The position numbers and the translations under genes were made by a program. Under the pieces are notes generated by a model. That model was not told the origin of the DNA, ran no database searches, and saw only the letters and a list, made by a program, of their open reading frames with translations. DNA of 64,000 bases from Rhodobacteraceae bacterium IMCC1335. Lineage in GTDB: Bacteria > Pseudomonadota > Alphaproteobacteria > Rhodobacterales > Rhodobacteraceae. Shown piece after piece: positions 28,946 through 39,130 of the stretch. The stretch is taken from the NCBI GenBank assembly GCA_039640495.1, contig CP046864.1, positions 682,001-746,000 of the forward strand, given 5' to 3'. Each line of letters opens with the position of its first letter. Position 1 is the first letter of the stretch.

Positions 28946-29394
28946 ATTTTAAAAGGGGCCATACTGGCGCGGGCCAATTCATCCGCCCGTTCATTTTGCG
29001 AATGCTTTGCATGGCCCTTGACCCATTCCCATGTTACCTGGTGGTGGCTTTGCGCCAGATCAAGCCGTTGCCATAGCTCGGCATTTTTGACCGGTTTTTT
29101 CGCCGAGGTGCGCCAACCGTTGCGCTTCCAGCCATGAATCCATTGGGTGACACCATTTTTAACATAAGTGCTATCGGTCACGATGGTCAGCGTGCTGGCG
29201 CGATCCAGCGTTTCAAGCGCCATGATCGCGGCCATCAGCTCCATTTGATTATTGGTTGTTGCACCATCGCCACCGCTTAATTCGCGCTCTTTAACGATTT
29301 TACCGGCTTGGATCGCTTGCAACAAAACACCCCATCCACCGGGGCCCGGATTGCCCGAACAGGCGCCATCGGTATAGGCAAAAAGCTCAGTCAT
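28942..29394 (-). CDS. rnhA: Ribonuclease HI
   Basis: RNase HI degrades the RNA strand of RNA-DNA hybrids, removing R-loops and primers. The catalytic set is complete: Asp9 in [14 protein letters not shown], Glu52 in NNQMELMAA, Asp74 in VTDSTYV and Asp138 in NERADELA, with His128 in the flexible loop. The start ATG 29394 ([11 protein letters not shown]) overlaps the stop of the methyltransferase gene by eight bases; an upstream in-frame start at 29448 would add residues that lie inside that gene. Length 150 residues is normal. Confidence 0.95.
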   Translation of the reverse strand: MTELFAYTDGACSGNPGPGGWGVLLQAIQAGKIVKERELSGGDGATTNNQMELMAAIMALETLDRASTLTIVTDSTYVKNGVTQWIHGWKRNGWRTSAKKPVKNAELWQRLDLAQSHHQVTWEWVKGHAKHSQNERADELARASMAPFKI

Positions 29395-29989
29395 CGAAAA
29401 CGCGCGTATGGACAATTGCCCAATCTGATTGGGTGCCATCCAGCCCAATACTTTTTCCCTCTATATGGTTCAGCCAGTCAAATTTTGCCTCTGTCAGCAA
29501 GCCGCGCAACTCTGGCAGGCTATAATAGGTATAGAGCCGCCCTAGGCTATCGCGCCGCGATCCGCTACCCAGTTTTAAGGCCAGCGTTAAACAGCCCTTG
29601 GGTTTAAGCGCATGTTGAATGGCCATTAACAAATCTGGCATTCGGTCACGAGGGGCGTGCAACAAGGAGAAACTGGCCCAAACCCCATCATAGTGATGCA
29701 GCGCTTGAAACTCTTCAAAACGCGCCTGCCATGCCTTTATTCTTGGATCGGCTTGTGTCAGTGCAACCATCTCTTTTGAAGCATCAAAAGCCTCAACTTC
29801 AAAGCCCTGATCTGCAAAGGCGCGAGCAAAGGCGCCGGGCCCGCAACCATAATCCAAAACCCTTGCTCCGGGAGGGAGTTGAGCTGAAAAATCACGCATT
29901 GCTTTATCCTGCTGAGGATCAGGTTTCAACGCGGCGTAATCTTGTATCTTGGAATCATAAACAGCGATGGTTTCCTGATCGGCTGCCAT
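29387..29989 (-). CDS. Class I SAM-dependent methyltransferase
   Basis: This 200-residue methyltransferase has motif [16 protein letters not shown], an acidic post-I loop (VEAFDAS) and [11 protein letters not shown] for motif IV. The substrate is unknown; small Rossmann methyltransferases of this type act on metabolites rather than nucleic acids in most cases. The start at ATG 29989 is shared with the stop of the DUF3429 gene in TAATG, and the frame further upstream lies inside that gene. It overlaps rnhA by eight bases, so the genes are translationally coupled. Confidence 0.88.
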   Translation of the reverse strand: MAADQETIAVYDSKIQDYAALKPDPQQDKAMRDFSAQLPPGARVLDYGCGPGAFARAFADQGFEVEAFDASKEMVALTQADPRIKAWQARFEEFQALHHYDGVWASFSLLHAPRDRMPDLLMAIQHALKPKGCLTLALKLGSGSRRDSLGRLYTYYSLPELRGLLTEAKFDWLNHIEGKSIGLDGTQSDWAIVHTRVFDD

Positions 29990-30438
29990 TACAAACCCCC
30001 TAAGCCCAAACAGCCAAGCACCAAAGCAGTCAGTAACACCCGCAAGCGCATCCACCATGGCGGTGCCAAAGATTGGGCCCAAAAAAACCAATCCAAAAGC
30101 AGCAGGCCAGCAAATCCAGTCATTAGGTTTATTGAGGCCGAGCTCGGGCCATTGCCAGTCATAAAAAACGCCCATAAGGCGGGTAAAACAGATAATATAT
30201 AGCCAATTGTGGCCTGTCGGCCGGACGTTTTTGTCGCGAAGCCCCAAAGTACGCCAGACATGAAGGACAGGATAATTGCCCCGTAATAAACTTGCACATA
30301 GGGGCCGTTGAACCGCGGACCAATTGTGCGCAGGGTCCAAAGGCTTAAAGCATCAGAATAAAGCGTTGCCACGCCCCAGAAAAATGGCAGCAGGCCGGCC
30401 AAGCCCAAAACCAACGCGGAGCGTGGGATGTTTACCAT
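29989..30438 (-). CDS. DUF3429 family membrane protein
   Basis: This 149-residue protein has four or five membrane segments, among them LVLGLAGLLPFFWGVATLY, YYGAIILSFMSGVLWGFA, IGYILSVLPALWAFFMTG and LMTGFAGLLLLDWFFWAQ. It matches the DUF3429 pattern (YGAIILSFMSGVLWG) of small inner-membrane proteins of unknown function. It is the first gene of the run with the methyltransferase, rnhA and NUDIX genes, 94 bases downstream of ispH on the same strand. Confidence 0.85.
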   Translation of the reverse strand: MVNIPRSALVLGLAGLLPFFWGVATLYSDALSLWTLRTIGPRFNGPYVQVYYGAIILSFMSGVLWGFATKTSGRQATIGYILSVLPALWAFFMTGNGPSSASINLMTGFAGLLLLDWFFWAQSLAPPWWMRLRVLLTALVLGCLGLGGL

Positions 30439-30532
30439 TTGTGAGGATCTCGGGCTTTGGCCTTGGCCATCGGCTTTAAACGAGAGGGTGAAGCTTTTCG
30501 AAGCCCCTTATTTTGGGCGGGCTGAATAGCGC

Positions 30533-31486
30533 TCATAAGGCGGCTTCGCGCAACACGCGAGGAACTTTGAAATTTACGTTTTCTTGCGCGGTTTCAACAT
30601 GCTCAATCGTCACCTTGTAGCGCGCACCAAACGCCTCGATGATTTCATTGACCAAAACCTCAGGTGCAGATGCCCCCGCCGTAAGCCCTACCGATTGAAT
30701 GCCCTCCAAAGCGCGCCAGTCAATTTCGGTGTCGCGCTGAACGAGCTGCGCGTAAGTGCAGCCGGCTTTCGAGGCTACCTCGACCAAGCGTTTTGAATTG
30801 GAAGAATTGGGAGCTCCGACCACCAGTAATGCATCCACCAAAGGCGCGATTTCTTTGACCGCAATTTGACGGTTGGTTGTAGCATAGCAAATATCTTCTT
30901 TATGGGGGCCTACAATGGATGGAAACCGCAGTTTCAGGGCAGCAACAATATCCGCCGTATCGTCAATAGAAAGGGTTGTTTGGGTGACAAATGCCAGTTT
31001 TTCGGGGTCTCGGATGTTTAGCTTGGCCACATCTTCGGAGGTTTCTACCAAAAGGACATCTCCCTCAGGCAATTGGCCCATTGTCCCGACCGTTTCGGGA
31101 TGCCCTTCATGGCCGATCATGACCATTTGCAAACCCGCCGCGTGATGACGCTCGGCCTCAATATGCACTTTGCTCACCAAAGGGCAGGTGGCATCGACAT
31201 AGATCATTTCCCGCTTTGCAGCTTCTGCTGGCACTGCTTTTGGCACGCCATGGGCAGAAAAAATAACCGGCCGATCATCTGGGCATTCATCTAATTCTTC
31301 TACAAAAATGGCGCCTTTTTCGCGCAATTCATCGACCACGAATTTATTATGCACGATTTCGTGGCGCACATAGACCGGGGCCCCCCATTTTCCCAAAGCA
31401 AGCTCAACAATTTGAATTGCCCGATCCACACCGGCACAAAATCCACGGGGTGCCGCAAGATATAAAGTCAGATCCTTTAACGGCAT
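30533..31486 (-). CDS. ispH: 4-hydroxy-3-methylbut-2-enyl diphosphate reductase
   Basis: IspH (LytB) performs the last step of the MEP isoprenoid pathway, giving IPP and DMAPP. The three cluster cysteines are visible: Cys17 in [13 protein letters not shown], one in [11 protein letters not shown] and one in [11 protein letters not shown]. The substrate-binding [11 protein letters not shown] segment is intact. The 317-residue length is normal. It diverges from the hybrid histidine kinase gene with a 185-base AT-rich spacer between the starts, so both promoters are probably there. Confidence 0.97.
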   Translation of the reverse strand: MPLKDLTLYLAAPRGFCAGVDRAIQIVELALGKWGAPVYVRHEIVHNKFVVDELREKGAIFVEELDECPDDRPVIFSAHGVPKAVPAEAAKREMIYVDATCPLVSKVHIEAERHHAAGLQMVMIGHEGHPETVGTMGQLPEGDVLLVETSEDVAKLNIRDPEKLAFVTQTTLSIDDTADIVAALKLRFPSIVGPHKEDICYATTNRQIAVKEIAPLVDALLVVGAPNSSNSKRLVEVASKAGCTYAQLVQRDTEIDWRALEGIQSVGLTAGASAPEVLVNEIIEAFGARYKVTIEHVETAQENVNFKVPRVLREAAL

Positions 31487-31671
31487 TACCGCTCTATCCC
31501 TTTTCCAAAGAAATCTTTTTGTTGTTGGGCATAGATTAATTAAGCTTAAGCGCAGCGTAAATATTTAATTTCACCGGCCACGGCGATGGCTGAAAATTTT
31601 GCATGTTTGTGCAACTGTGATATACGAGCTGGAATTATTTTTTAAAGATTTTTTGACTTTGAGTATTTAAA

Positions 31672-33813
31672 ATGGCGAATGCCTTAGAAATTGATTTGAA
31701 GATAGAAGAATTAACCCAGGCAAGGCGGTTTGAGATTGTTCGAATATCCGCATGGGTCACCTTTGTTTTATCGATCATGTGGGCTGCAATGGGTTTTTTT
31801 TTGCAGCAATTAATTTTTTATATTCCCGCGGCAATCACGATATGTGCATCGCTACTTGCCGTTGTCTTTTTGAATACGCGCTTTCATCTCTTGGTGCGAT
31901 TGCTCTGGGTTGGGTTTACTTGGATTGCGGTCACGATCGGGATTTTACTCGTAAGTAAGAACAGTAGCGCTGCCATTCTCTATACCGGCTTTGCCGGTGG
32001 GGCATTCTTAGTTTTTTCGGTAAAGAAAGAACGCGCTTATATTATATTTTTTGTTCTGATCAGCATAATGGCGTGGATCACCCGCTGGGGGCTGGAAGAT
32101 GATCTTCTGGGCATAATGGTCGTGTCTGACCCGTTGGCCCTGCGATATGTAGACCTATTGGCGGTGCTGTCGGTTTTTATTATTTTGATTATTCAATATT
32201 ATGCCGTCGGTACGATCAGTAAATCCTACAGCCTATATCTTTATCAGGCTAATAAGAAGGCTTCTGCCGCGAATATTGCCAAAACGAGGTTCCTTGCAAA
32301 TATGAGCCATGAAATCCGCACCCCAATGAATGGGATCATGGGCGTCTTAGAGTTGTTTGAAGCGAAACAACTTGATCATGAGCAAGCGCGGTTGATCAAA
32401 GTTATGCGTGATAGCTCTGCGGTGCTGTTGCGGCTGGTCGATGAAATTCTAGACAGTTCAAAAGTTGAAGCGGGCCGGGTTGCGTTAAATCTTGAACCGA
32501 CGGCTCTTTTAGAGCTATTTGAAAATATTGTTGAGGGAATACTGCCCTTTGCGCAATCTCGCAACGTTGAATTTTCATTGAATTTTGATCCTCAATTGCC
32601 CCAGAGAATTGACGTTGATCCTGGTCGTTTGCGGCAAATTATTCTGAATTTACTCACCAACGCTATCAAATTTTCGACACCGAGCCTAGCGGGCAAGACC
32701 GGGGCGGTTTCGTTATGTTTAACCCGGGATGAAAAGGATCATTTGCTAATTGTTGTGTCGGATAACGGCATTGGCATTGATGTGAAAAATCATCAAGATA
32801 TTTTCGAGCCGTTTCTGCAAGTGGAAAGCGGCGCAGGGTTGGATTTTGGCGGAACCGGGTTGGGGCTGTCTGTCGTCTACCAACTGGTCAGTAAAATGAA
32901 CGGGACGATAAAAGTTGACAGCATGAAGGGCAGTGGAGCGACGTTTGAAATTACGCTGCCGATGGTCAATCCGGAAGGGTCAGTGAATATTCCATGCTTG
33001 GAGTCTGAACAGGTTCTTTGTTTACACCAGCCAGGGAAACCACCAAGGGCATTTGAGCGCTATGTGCGGGCATCAGGTGCCATTTGGCACAGCTTTGACC
33101 AGCCGAGCGCGTTGCTTGGATTTCTTAAAACCACCGCGTCACCGCCCTTTATTGTAATTGCAAATTCTGGGTTAGGAGATTTACAAAAAGATCAGTTGTT
33201 TCGTGATATAGCGATGCATGACCCAGATCTGCCTGTGGCGACGTTTGCTTCCCGTGCGCATCCTGATTTTAAAAAGATATTTTCAGGGCGTCGCGTTCTT
33301 GCGCGCCGTCCCATGTTGCCCTCAGAGGTGTGGCGCGCCTTCTCTGAGATGCACGCCGCGCAGTTGTCACGCACCCAGTCAGGGTTACAAAAAATCAAAC
33401 CTATCACCCCAACTCAGGGGCCGGCACAAGCACATATTTTATTGATCGATCAAAATGAGGTGAGCAGGCTGATTGTGAAACATCAGCTTGAAAAATTGGG
33501 CTGCGTGGTTGCCGAAGCTGCACATTTTCAAGATGCTTTGCTAGTCTTGCGAGATAAAGCCTTTGATCTGATCCTCATTGATGCGGTGCTTATCGACGCG
33601 AGCAGCCAGAGCGTGATCGTTGAGATACGCGCGCTTCAATCGGAGCGCCACGAAACTCAAACAGCGTTGATTGCTGTAGGCCGCAGCGCGTCAGCCACTG
33701 CGACGGTCTTGCAAGGGGTTGACGCGCAGTTGCAAAAGCCTGTTTCGACGTTGGAATTGGCGCAGATGGTGGACCGCTGGCGCGGCCCGATTGATCCAAA
33801 TGCCCAGAAATAA
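31672..33813 (+). CDS. Hybrid sensor histidine kinase with degenerate receiver
   Basis: The 713-residue membrane sensor kinase has five or six membrane segments in residues about 25-190 and no large periplasmic domain. The HisKA H-box SHEIRTPMNG carries phosphoacceptor His213; HATPase_c boxes follow (N-box NLLTNAIKFS, DNGIGID, GGTGLGLS). A receiver-like segment without acceptor Asp lies around residues 445-590. The terminal receiver (about 587-710) retains the acceptor at Asp637 and Lys689, but the acidic pair reads D593-Q594 instead of two acids and the conserved Thr/Ser is missing. The ligand and the regulated genes are unknown; no response regulator gene is adjacent. Confidence 0.9.
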   Translation: MANALEIDLKIEELTQARRFEIVRISAWVTFVLSIMWAAMGFFLQQLIFYIPAAITICASLLAVVFLNTRFHLLVRLLWVGFTWIAVTIGILLVSKNSSAAILYTGFAGGAFLVFSVKKERAYIIFFVLISIMAWITRWGLEDDLLGIMVVSDPLALRYVDLLAVLSVFIILIIQYYAVGTISKSYSLYLYQANKKASAANIAKTRFLANMSHEIRTPMNGIMGVLELFEAKQLDHEQARLIKVMRDSSAVLLRLVDEILDSSKVEAGRVALNLEPTALLELFENIVEGILPFAQSRNVEFSLNFDPQLPQRIDVDPGRLRQIILNLLTNAIKFSTPSLAGKTGAVSLCLTRDEKDHLLIVVSDNGIGIDVKNHQDIFEPFLQVESGAGLDFGGTGLGLSVVYQLVSKMNGTIKVDSMKGSGATFEITLPMVNPEGSVNIPCLESEQVLCLHQPGKPPRAFERYVRASGAIWHSFDQPSALLGFLKTTASPPFIVIANSGLGDLQKDQLFRDIAMHDPDLPVATFASRAHPDFKKIFSGRRVLARRPMLPSEVWRAFSEMHAAQLSRTQSGLQKIKPITPTQGPAQAHILLIDQNEVSRLIVKHQLEKLGCVVAEAAHFQDALLVLRDKAFDLILIDAVLIDASSQSVIVEIRALQSERHETQTALIAVGRSASATATVLQGVDAQLQKPVSTLELAQMVDRWRGPIDPNAQK

Positions 33814-33816
33814 GCG

Positions 33817-34383
33817 TTATTCAGGCGTATAAATTTCGTCTGTGCCATCGTCTTCGCGCACAGGCCGACCCACCACATCCCTGAGACCCTCCAGCTCGAT
33901 AAAGTTATCCGCCTGGCGGCGAAGTTCATCGGCAATCATTGGAGGTTGGCTGCGAACCGTCGACACAACGGACACGCGTACCCCTTGGCGCTGCAGGCTT
34001 TCAACCAAGGGCCGAAAATCTCCATCCCCCGAGAACAAAACGATGTGATCGACATGCGGTGCCAGTTCCATTGCATTCACGGTCAATTCGATATCCATAT
34101 TGCCCTTGACCTTGCGACGGCCTTGGCTGTCGGTGAATTCTTTGGCGGTTTTTGTGATCATGGTAAAGCCGTTGTAATTCAGCCAGTCGACCAACGGACG
34201 AATTGGCGAATATTCTTCATTATCAAGCAATGCCGTGTAATAAAATGCGCGCAGCAATTTGCCGCGGCGCATAAATTCTGTGCGCAATAGTTTATAATCT
34301 ATGTCAAAGCCAAGCGATTTTGCTGCCGAGTATAGATTGGATCCATCAATGAACAGCACCAGCCGTTCGTCCTTGTAAAACAT
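33817..34383 (-). CDS. NYN domain protein (LabA/DUF88 family)
   Basis: This 188-residue PIN-like nuclease-fold protein has LFIDGSNLYSAAKSLG at the N-terminus and the acidic residues KGNMDIELTVNAM and LFSGDGDFRPLVESLQRQG that form the presumed metal site. The NYN family includes predicted RNases and LabA-type regulators. It is convergent with the histidine kinase gene (3 bases) and divergent from folK. In alphaproteobacteria it commonly sits near folK and rpoZ. RNA cleavage is a family-based inference. Confidence 0.92.
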   Translation of the reverse strand: MFYKDERLVLFIDGSNLYSAAKSLGFDIDYKLLRTEFMRRGKLLRAFYYTALLDNEEYSPIRPLVDWLNYNGFTMITKTAKEFTDSQGRRKVKGNMDIELTVNAMELAPHVDHIVLFSGDGDFRPLVESLQRQGVRVSVVSTVRSQPPMIADELRRQADNFIELEGLRDVVGRPVREDDGTDEIYTPE

Positions 34384-34490
34384 TTAATTTCCTTTCAAAT
34401 AAACAGCGGCTCTTATATCGGTGAGCCTTCGCATCAAAGTCGCCGTTTCGGTAGCTTAACTTAAGTATTTTCAACGGGCTTGCAAGTCAA

Positions 34491-35087
34491 ATGGACACGC
34501 CAAAGGATTGGTCAAATCACCCCTTCTCGAAATGTAGCGCGATTGCATTGGGAAGCAATGAAACTTGGCAAGGTCTGACCTCGGCCGAGCTATTAAATGC
34601 GGCGTTAAAGGCCCTTTCGCAACTGCCTCAGATTGAGGTCGTGCGGGTGAGTCGATATTACCAGACAGCAAGCTTTCCCGCAGGCAGCGGCCCCGATTTC
34701 GTAAACGCTGCAACCCTGATTCGCTCGCCCCTGCCTGCGGAGGGTCTTTTAAGTGCCTTACACAAAGTGGAAGCTGATTTTGGGCGCCGCCGGATCAAGC
34801 GTTGGGGCGCACGCTGTTTGGATTTGGATCTGTTATTTTGCGCGGATGTTGTTTTGCCGAATACGGCTGAATTTCAACGTTGGTATAACTTAGACGCGGC
34901 GCGACAACAAAGCATAGCGCCCGACACCCTGATTTTACCGCATCCGCGCCTGCATGAGCGGGCTTTCGTTCTGGGCCCGCTGATGGAGATTGCACCAGAA
35001 TGGCGTCATCCGGTGCTGGGATTGAGCGTGGCGCAGATGTTTGGCGCTTTGCCAAAGGCTTTGCGCGCGGAATTACGCGCCCTTTGA
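34491..35087 (+). CDS. folK: 2-amino-4-hydroxy-6-hydroxymethyldihydropteridine pyrophosphokinase
   Basis: HPPK transfers pyrophosphate from ATP to the pterin, a step in folate synthesis. The family pattern is visible: ALGSNETW near residue 20, the conserved VSRYYQTASFP, LHKVEADFGRRR, and the RWGARCLDLDLLF signature with the two catalytic aspartates, then LILPHPRLHERAFVL. The length of 198 residues is slightly longer than E. coli's because of an N-terminal extension. It is 70 bases upstream of rpoZ on the same strand. Confidence 0.94.
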   Translation: MDTPKDWSNHPFSKCSAIALGSNETWQGLTSAELLNAALKALSQLPQIEVVRVSRYYQTASFPAGSGPDFVNAATLIRSPLPAEGLLSALHKVEADFGRRRIKRWGARCLDLDLLFCADVVLPNTAEFQRWYNLDAARQQSIAPDTLILPHPRLHERAFVLGPLMEIAPEWRHPVLGLSVAQMFGALPKALRAELRAL

Positions 35088-35157
35088 TTGGCTCTTGTAA
35101 TTTGGGGCATCTGGGCGTAATGAGACTTTTTCTGATCAAATTGAAGCGGAGTAGAGA

Positions 35158-35511
35158 ATGGCCCGGGTTACCGTAGAAGATTGCGTCGACAAAGTTCCTA
35201 ACCGGTTTGACCTTGTGATGCTGGCAGCTCACCGGGCGCGCGAAATCTCTTCCGGATCGCCGATTACGGTTGATCGCGATAACGATAAAAATCCTGTGGT
35301 GTCTTTGCGCGAGATTGCAGATGAAACGCAATCCTCCGGCGCCCTGAAGGAACGCCTGATCGAATCAAACCAGACGCAGATCGAAGTGGATGAGCCTGAA
35401 GACGACGCAATGGCCTTGCTGATGGGCGGTGAAGCAGATCAGCCTGCGGATGATGATATGTCAGAAGAAAAACTGCTTCGCGCTTTGATGGCCGCTCAGG
35501 GCCAAGGGTAA
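35158..35511 (+). CDS. rpoZ: RNA polymerase omega subunit
   Basis: The omega subunit assists assembly of RNA polymerase and, in proteobacteria, forms part of a ppGpp site. The 117-residue protein starts [20 protein letters not shown] and has the conserved [13 protein letters not shown] and [12 protein letters not shown] segments; the acidic C-terminal tail is the usual alphaproteobacterial extension. It is followed 24 bases later by the RelA/SpoT gene, the usual rpoZ-spoT arrangement, which couples the polymerase and alarmone genes. Confidence 0.96.
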   Translation: MARVTVEDCVDKVPNRFDLVMLAAHRAREISSGSPITVDRDNDKNPVVSLREIADETQSSGALKERLIESNQTQIEVDEPEDDAMALLMGGEADQPADDDMSEEKLLRALMAAQGQG

Positions 35512-35535
35512 TCTGCCTTAAGGGTTCATGAGCTT

Positions 35536-37665
35536 ATGCTGTCTGCTGAAGGCCTTGCTGAACAGGTTGCTCAATACAATCCTAAATCAAATTCAAAGCT
35601 GATTATGCAAGCCTATGCCTATGGGCGGATGAAGCATGAGGGGCAGCTGCGTAAATCTGGAGAGCCGTATTTTACGCATCCCGTCGCCGTGGCCGAAATT
35701 TTGGCCGGTCAGAGGTTGGATGATGCCTCGATTGTGACAGCCCTATTGCATGACACAGTTGAAGATACAGGCTCAACGCTTCAGGATATTTCGGACCGCT
35801 TTACCCCAGAAGTTGCCAAATTGGTGGATGGCGTCACTAAGTTAACCAATATGCAGCTCAGTTCCACTGAAACCAAAGAAGCCGAGAATATCCGCAAACT
35901 GTTGATGGCGATTGCGCAGGATATGCGGGTTATTTTGGTTAAGCTGGCGGACAGGCTTCACAATATGCGCACCATCCGCGCAATGCGCCCGGCTAAACAG
36001 GTTCAAAAAGCCCGTGAAACCATGGATATTTTTGCGCCCCTTGCGGGCCGCATGGGCATGCAATCGATCCGCGAAGATTTGGAAGATTTGTCGTTTAAAG
36101 TGTTGAACGCCAAAGGGCGCTCGTCCATCATGCGCCGTTTTATCAAATTGCAAAAAGAAACGGGCGATGTGGTATTGCGCATTACCGGCGATATGAACCA
36201 TGAATTGGACAAGGCCAATATCTCAACGCAAGTGTTTGGGCGGGCCAAAAAGCCCTATTCGATCTGGCGTAAAATGCAGGAAAAGGATTTGGCCTTTTCG
36301 CGGTTATCCGATATTTATGGGTTTCGGATTCTCACCCAGAGTGAAGCCGATTGTTATCGCGTGCTCGGGGTTATCCATCAGCGTTGGCGGGCCGTACCAG
36401 GGCGGTTCAAAGATTATATCAGCCAACCAAAATCCAACGGCTACCGATCAATTCACACCACGGTGTCTGGGCGGGATGGTAAGCGCGTAGAAGTACAAAT
36501 CCGCACCCAGCAAATGCATGATGTTGCGGAAAGCGGCGTGGCAGCCCATTGGTCTTATCGGGATGGCGTGCGCAGTGAAAATCCATTCACTGTGGATCCC
36601 TTTCAATGGATTAACTCTCTGATCGCGCAGTTTGATTCCGATCATGATCATTTTGATTTTCTCGAAGCTGTAAAGCTCGAGATGTATTCGGATAAGGTGT
36701 TTTGCTTTTCGCCAAAGGGTGATGTGATCAAGCTTCCCAAAGGTGCAACGCCGATTGATTTTGCCTATGCCATTCATACGCGAATCGGCAATTCTTGCGT
36801 GGGGGCGAAAGTTGACGGGCTGCGAGTGCCCCTATGGACCCGTCTGCGCAATGGCCAATCGATTGAGGTCATCACTGCGCAAGGTCAAAATCCGCAACCC
36901 ACTTGGTTGCAAATGGCCGAGACTGGCAAAGCCAAAACCGCCATTCGACGCGCTCTCAGAGATGCAGATCGTAAAAAATTCATCGTGATGGGTCAGGAAT
37001 TGGCGCGCGCGGCTTTTGAGCATGTGGGCAAGCGCGCCACGGATAAAGTGCTTGAAACGGCGGCTAAGAAAATGGGTGTCGGCGATCTTGATGAGTTATT
37101 GGCGCGGATGGGAAGCGCTGAATTCAGCGCCCGCGATGTGGTGCGCAGCGTCTATCCTAAGCTGGGCGGAAAAGAAGCTGTTGATGTTGATATGCGCCGC
37201 GCGGTGATCGGCTTATCGGCGGGGCAATCCTTCAACCGGTCGCCCTGTTGTCAGGCCCTGCCAGGAGAGCGGATTGTCGGGATTGCAGCGCATGGACATG
37301 GCGTTGCAGTGCACTCAATTGATTGCCAAATGCTGGTAGATTATGAAGATTTGCCCGAATTATGGCTGGATTTGCATTGGCATTCTGGGCAGCACGCGGC
37401 TGTGTATCCGGTGACGCTGCAGATGACGCTGGGCAATGATGCGGGCGTTTTGGGGCGCGTCTGTACGTTGATCGGGGAACAGAGGGCCAATATTTCGGAT
37501 CTCGAGTTTATCGATCGAAACCCTGATTTTTATCGCCTGAATATTGACGTGGATCTGCGCGATATCGAACATCTTCATGCGGTCACCACGGTTTTGCAGG
37601 CAGAAGGTGAAGTGGCCTCAGTTCGTCGTTTACGCGCTGCGCATCGCGGCGTAAACGAAAGCTAA
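35536..37665 (+). CDS. Bifunctional (p)ppGpp synthetase/hydrolase (RelA/SpoT)
   Basis: This Rsh protein both makes and degrades the alarmone (p)ppGpp in the stringent response. Domains in order: an HD hydrolase domain with HDTVEDT at about residues 72-78, the nucleotidyltransferase synthetase domain (YSIWRKM ... DIYGFRI ... KDYISQPKSNGYRSIHT), a TGS domain (VFCFSPKGDVIKLPKGATPIDFAYAIHT) and a C-terminal ACT domain. The hydrolase motifs are intact, so it is bifunctional; in Rhodobacterales it is generally the only long Rsh. The 709-residue length is normal. Confidence 0.96.
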   Translation: MLSAEGLAEQVAQYNPKSNSKLIMQAYAYGRMKHEGQLRKSGEPYFTHPVAVAEILAGQRLDDASIVTALLHDTVEDTGSTLQDISDRFTPEVAKLVDGVTKLTNMQLSSTETKEAENIRKLLMAIAQDMRVILVKLADRLHNMRTIRAMRPAKQVQKARETMDIFAPLAGRMGMQSIREDLEDLSFKVLNAKGRSSIMRRFIKLQKETGDVVLRITGDMNHELDKANISTQVFGRAKKPYSIWRKMQEKDLAFSRLSDIYGFRILTQSEADCYRVLGVIHQRWRAVPGRFKDYISQPKSNGYRSIHTTVSGRDGKRVEVQIRTQQMHDVAESGVAAHWSYRDGVRSENPFTVDPFQWINSLIAQFDSDHDHFDFLEAVKLEMYSDKVFCFSPKGDVIKLPKGATPIDFAYAIHTRIGNSCVGAKVDGLRVPLWTRLRNGQSIEVITAQGQNPQPTWLQMAETGKAKTAIRRALRDADRKKFIVMGQELARAAFEHVGKRATDKVLETAAKKMGVGDLDELLARMGSAEFSARDVVRSVYPKLGGKEAVDVDMRRAVIGLSAGQSFNRSPCCQALPGERIVGIAAHGHGVAVHSIDCQMLVDYEDLPELWLDLHWHSGQHAAVYPVTLQMTLGNDAGVLGRVCTLIGEQRANISDLEFIDRNPDFYRLNIDVDLRDIEHLHAVTTVLQAEGEVASVRRLRAAHRGVNES

Positions 37666-37684
37666 GAAGAATCAGAGGTGCTCA

Positions 37685-38344
37685 GTGGTATTTAAACGAC
37701 GTGACAGGCGAGCGGTGATAAACATCATGCGCGACTTGCTGTGGCCCAAAGGTGGCTGGTCACGGGCGTTTCAATACGTGAAACATCGGGTTCGGCGCTT
37801 GCCCGATACGCCCGAGCGCATTGCGCGCGGCATTTGGGTTGGCGTTTTTACAACATTCACTCCGTTTTACGGTTTGCATTTTGTTGCCGCCATTCTTCTG
37901 GCGCGCGTGTTTAATGGCAATGCTCTGGCTGCGTTGCTCGCGACGTTTTTCGGCAATCCGCTAACCTATATCCCGATTGGGCTTGTGTCCTTGCAGACCG
38001 GGCATTTCATCTTGGGTAGCAGAGCGGAAAATGTGGAAAGCACCCGCTCCTTTGGGGGTAAGTTTTTAGATGCATGGCGCGATCTAAGAGATAATTTATT
38101 AGCAGGTTATTCTGGGGAAGAGGTTGATTGGACCAATCTCATGACCTTTTATAACGAAATTTTCTTTCCCTATATGGTGGGTGGTATTTTTCCGGGCGTT
38201 GTGACCGGGGCGGTTGGATATTATCTCAGCGTGCCGATCATTCGGGCCTATCAAAAGCGCCGAAAAGGTGCCTTGCGTGAAAAATTAATTGCGCTTCGAA
38301 AAAAAGCTTTGAAATCTGATGACGAAACGCATCGTCCGCACTAG
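37685..38344 (+). CDS. DUF2062 domain-containing protein
   Basis: This 219-residue protein has the DUF2062 pattern with a GTG start at 37685: a basic N-terminus, DTPERIARGIWVGVFTTFTPFYGLHFVAAILLAR, then FFGNPLTYIPIGLVSLQTG and a C-terminal membrane segment (YMVGGIFPGVVTGAVGYYLSV) with a basic tail. It is probably an inner-membrane protein of three helices. Function is unknown. It lies 19 bases after the Rsh gene and upstream of pdxJ, an arrangement usual for the family in this order. Confidence 0.9.
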   Translation: MVFKRRDRRAVINIMRDLLWPKGGWSRAFQYVKHRVRRLPDTPERIARGIWVGVFTTFTPFYGLHFVAAILLARVFNGNALAALLATFFGNPLTYIPIGLVSLQTGHFILGSRAENVESTRSFGGKFLDAWRDLRDNLLAGYSGEEVDWTNLMTFYNEIFFPYMVGGIFPGVVTGAVGYYLSVPIIRAYQKRRKGALREKLIALRKKALKSDDETHRPH

Positions 38345-38374
38345 TTTACGCTATATAGAGCGAAGGAGAGCGGC

Positions 38375-39130
38375 ATGAAGCCTGTAGGGCAGCTGCGGCT
38401 GGGTGTGAATATCGATCATGTTGCAACCGTGCGCAATGCGCGGGGCGGCGCCTATCCGGATCCGCTGAGGGCGGCGCAATTGGCGCAAGAGGCGGGGGCG
38501 GATGGTATTACGGCGCATCTTCGCGAGGATCGCCGGCATATCTCTGATGCGGATATTGATGGATTGATGGATATTCTGCGCGTGCCGCTAAATTTTGAAA
38601 TGGCGGCAACCGCAGAAATGCAAGAAATCGCGCTGCGCCATAAGCCGCATGCCATTTGTTTAGTGCCTGAAAAGCGCGAGGAACGCACCACAGAAGGCGG
38701 CCTAGAGGTCGCGCGCGAAGAAAACCAACTAGCGCATTATATTGCGCCATTGCGCGAAGCCGGATGTCGCGTCTCCATTTTCATTGCCGCGGACCAGCAG
38801 CAGATCGAAGCCGCAAACCGTATCGGGGCGCAAGTGATCGAATTGCATACCGGGGCGTATTGCGATCTGCACGCGGAGGGGCGCTTTGCGGAGCGCGATG
38901 CAGAGTTGGAGCGGTTGGGCGAAATGGCCAGCTTTGCCCATAGTATTGGTTTAGAAGTGCATGCGGGTCATGGCCTGACCTATGATACCGTACAACCTGT
39001 GGCAGCCTTTCCCGAAGTTATAGAGTTGAATATCGGTCATTTCCTGATCGGTGAGGCAATTTTTCGCGGGCTTGCACCGGCGATTGAAGAAATGCGCCGT
39101 CTGATGGATGCAGCGCGCGCGCCGGCATGA
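38375..39130 (+). CDS. pdxJ: Pyridoxine 5'-phosphate synthase
   Basis: PdxJ condenses 3-amino-2-oxopropyl phosphate with 1-deoxyxylulose 5-phosphate to form pyridoxine 5'-phosphate (vitamin B6). The TIM-barrel protein starts [24 protein letters not shown], has [18 protein letters not shown], and ends with [15 protein letters not shown] and [17 protein letters not shown], including the active-site Glu and His residues. The 251-residue length is normal. It overlaps acpS in ATGA at 39127, the conserved pdxJ-acpS pair. Confidence 0.96.
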   Translation: MKPVGQLRLGVNIDHVATVRNARGGAYPDPLRAAQLAQEAGADGITAHLREDRRHISDADIDGLMDILRVPLNFEMAATAEMQEIALRHKPHAICLVPEKREERTTEGGLEVAREENQLAHYIAPLREAGCRVSIFIAADQQQIEAANRIGAQVIELHTGAYCDLHAEGRFAERDAELERLGEMASFAHSIGLEVHAGHGLTYDTVQPVAAFPEVIELNIGHFLIGEAIFRGLAPAIEEMRRLMDAARAPA

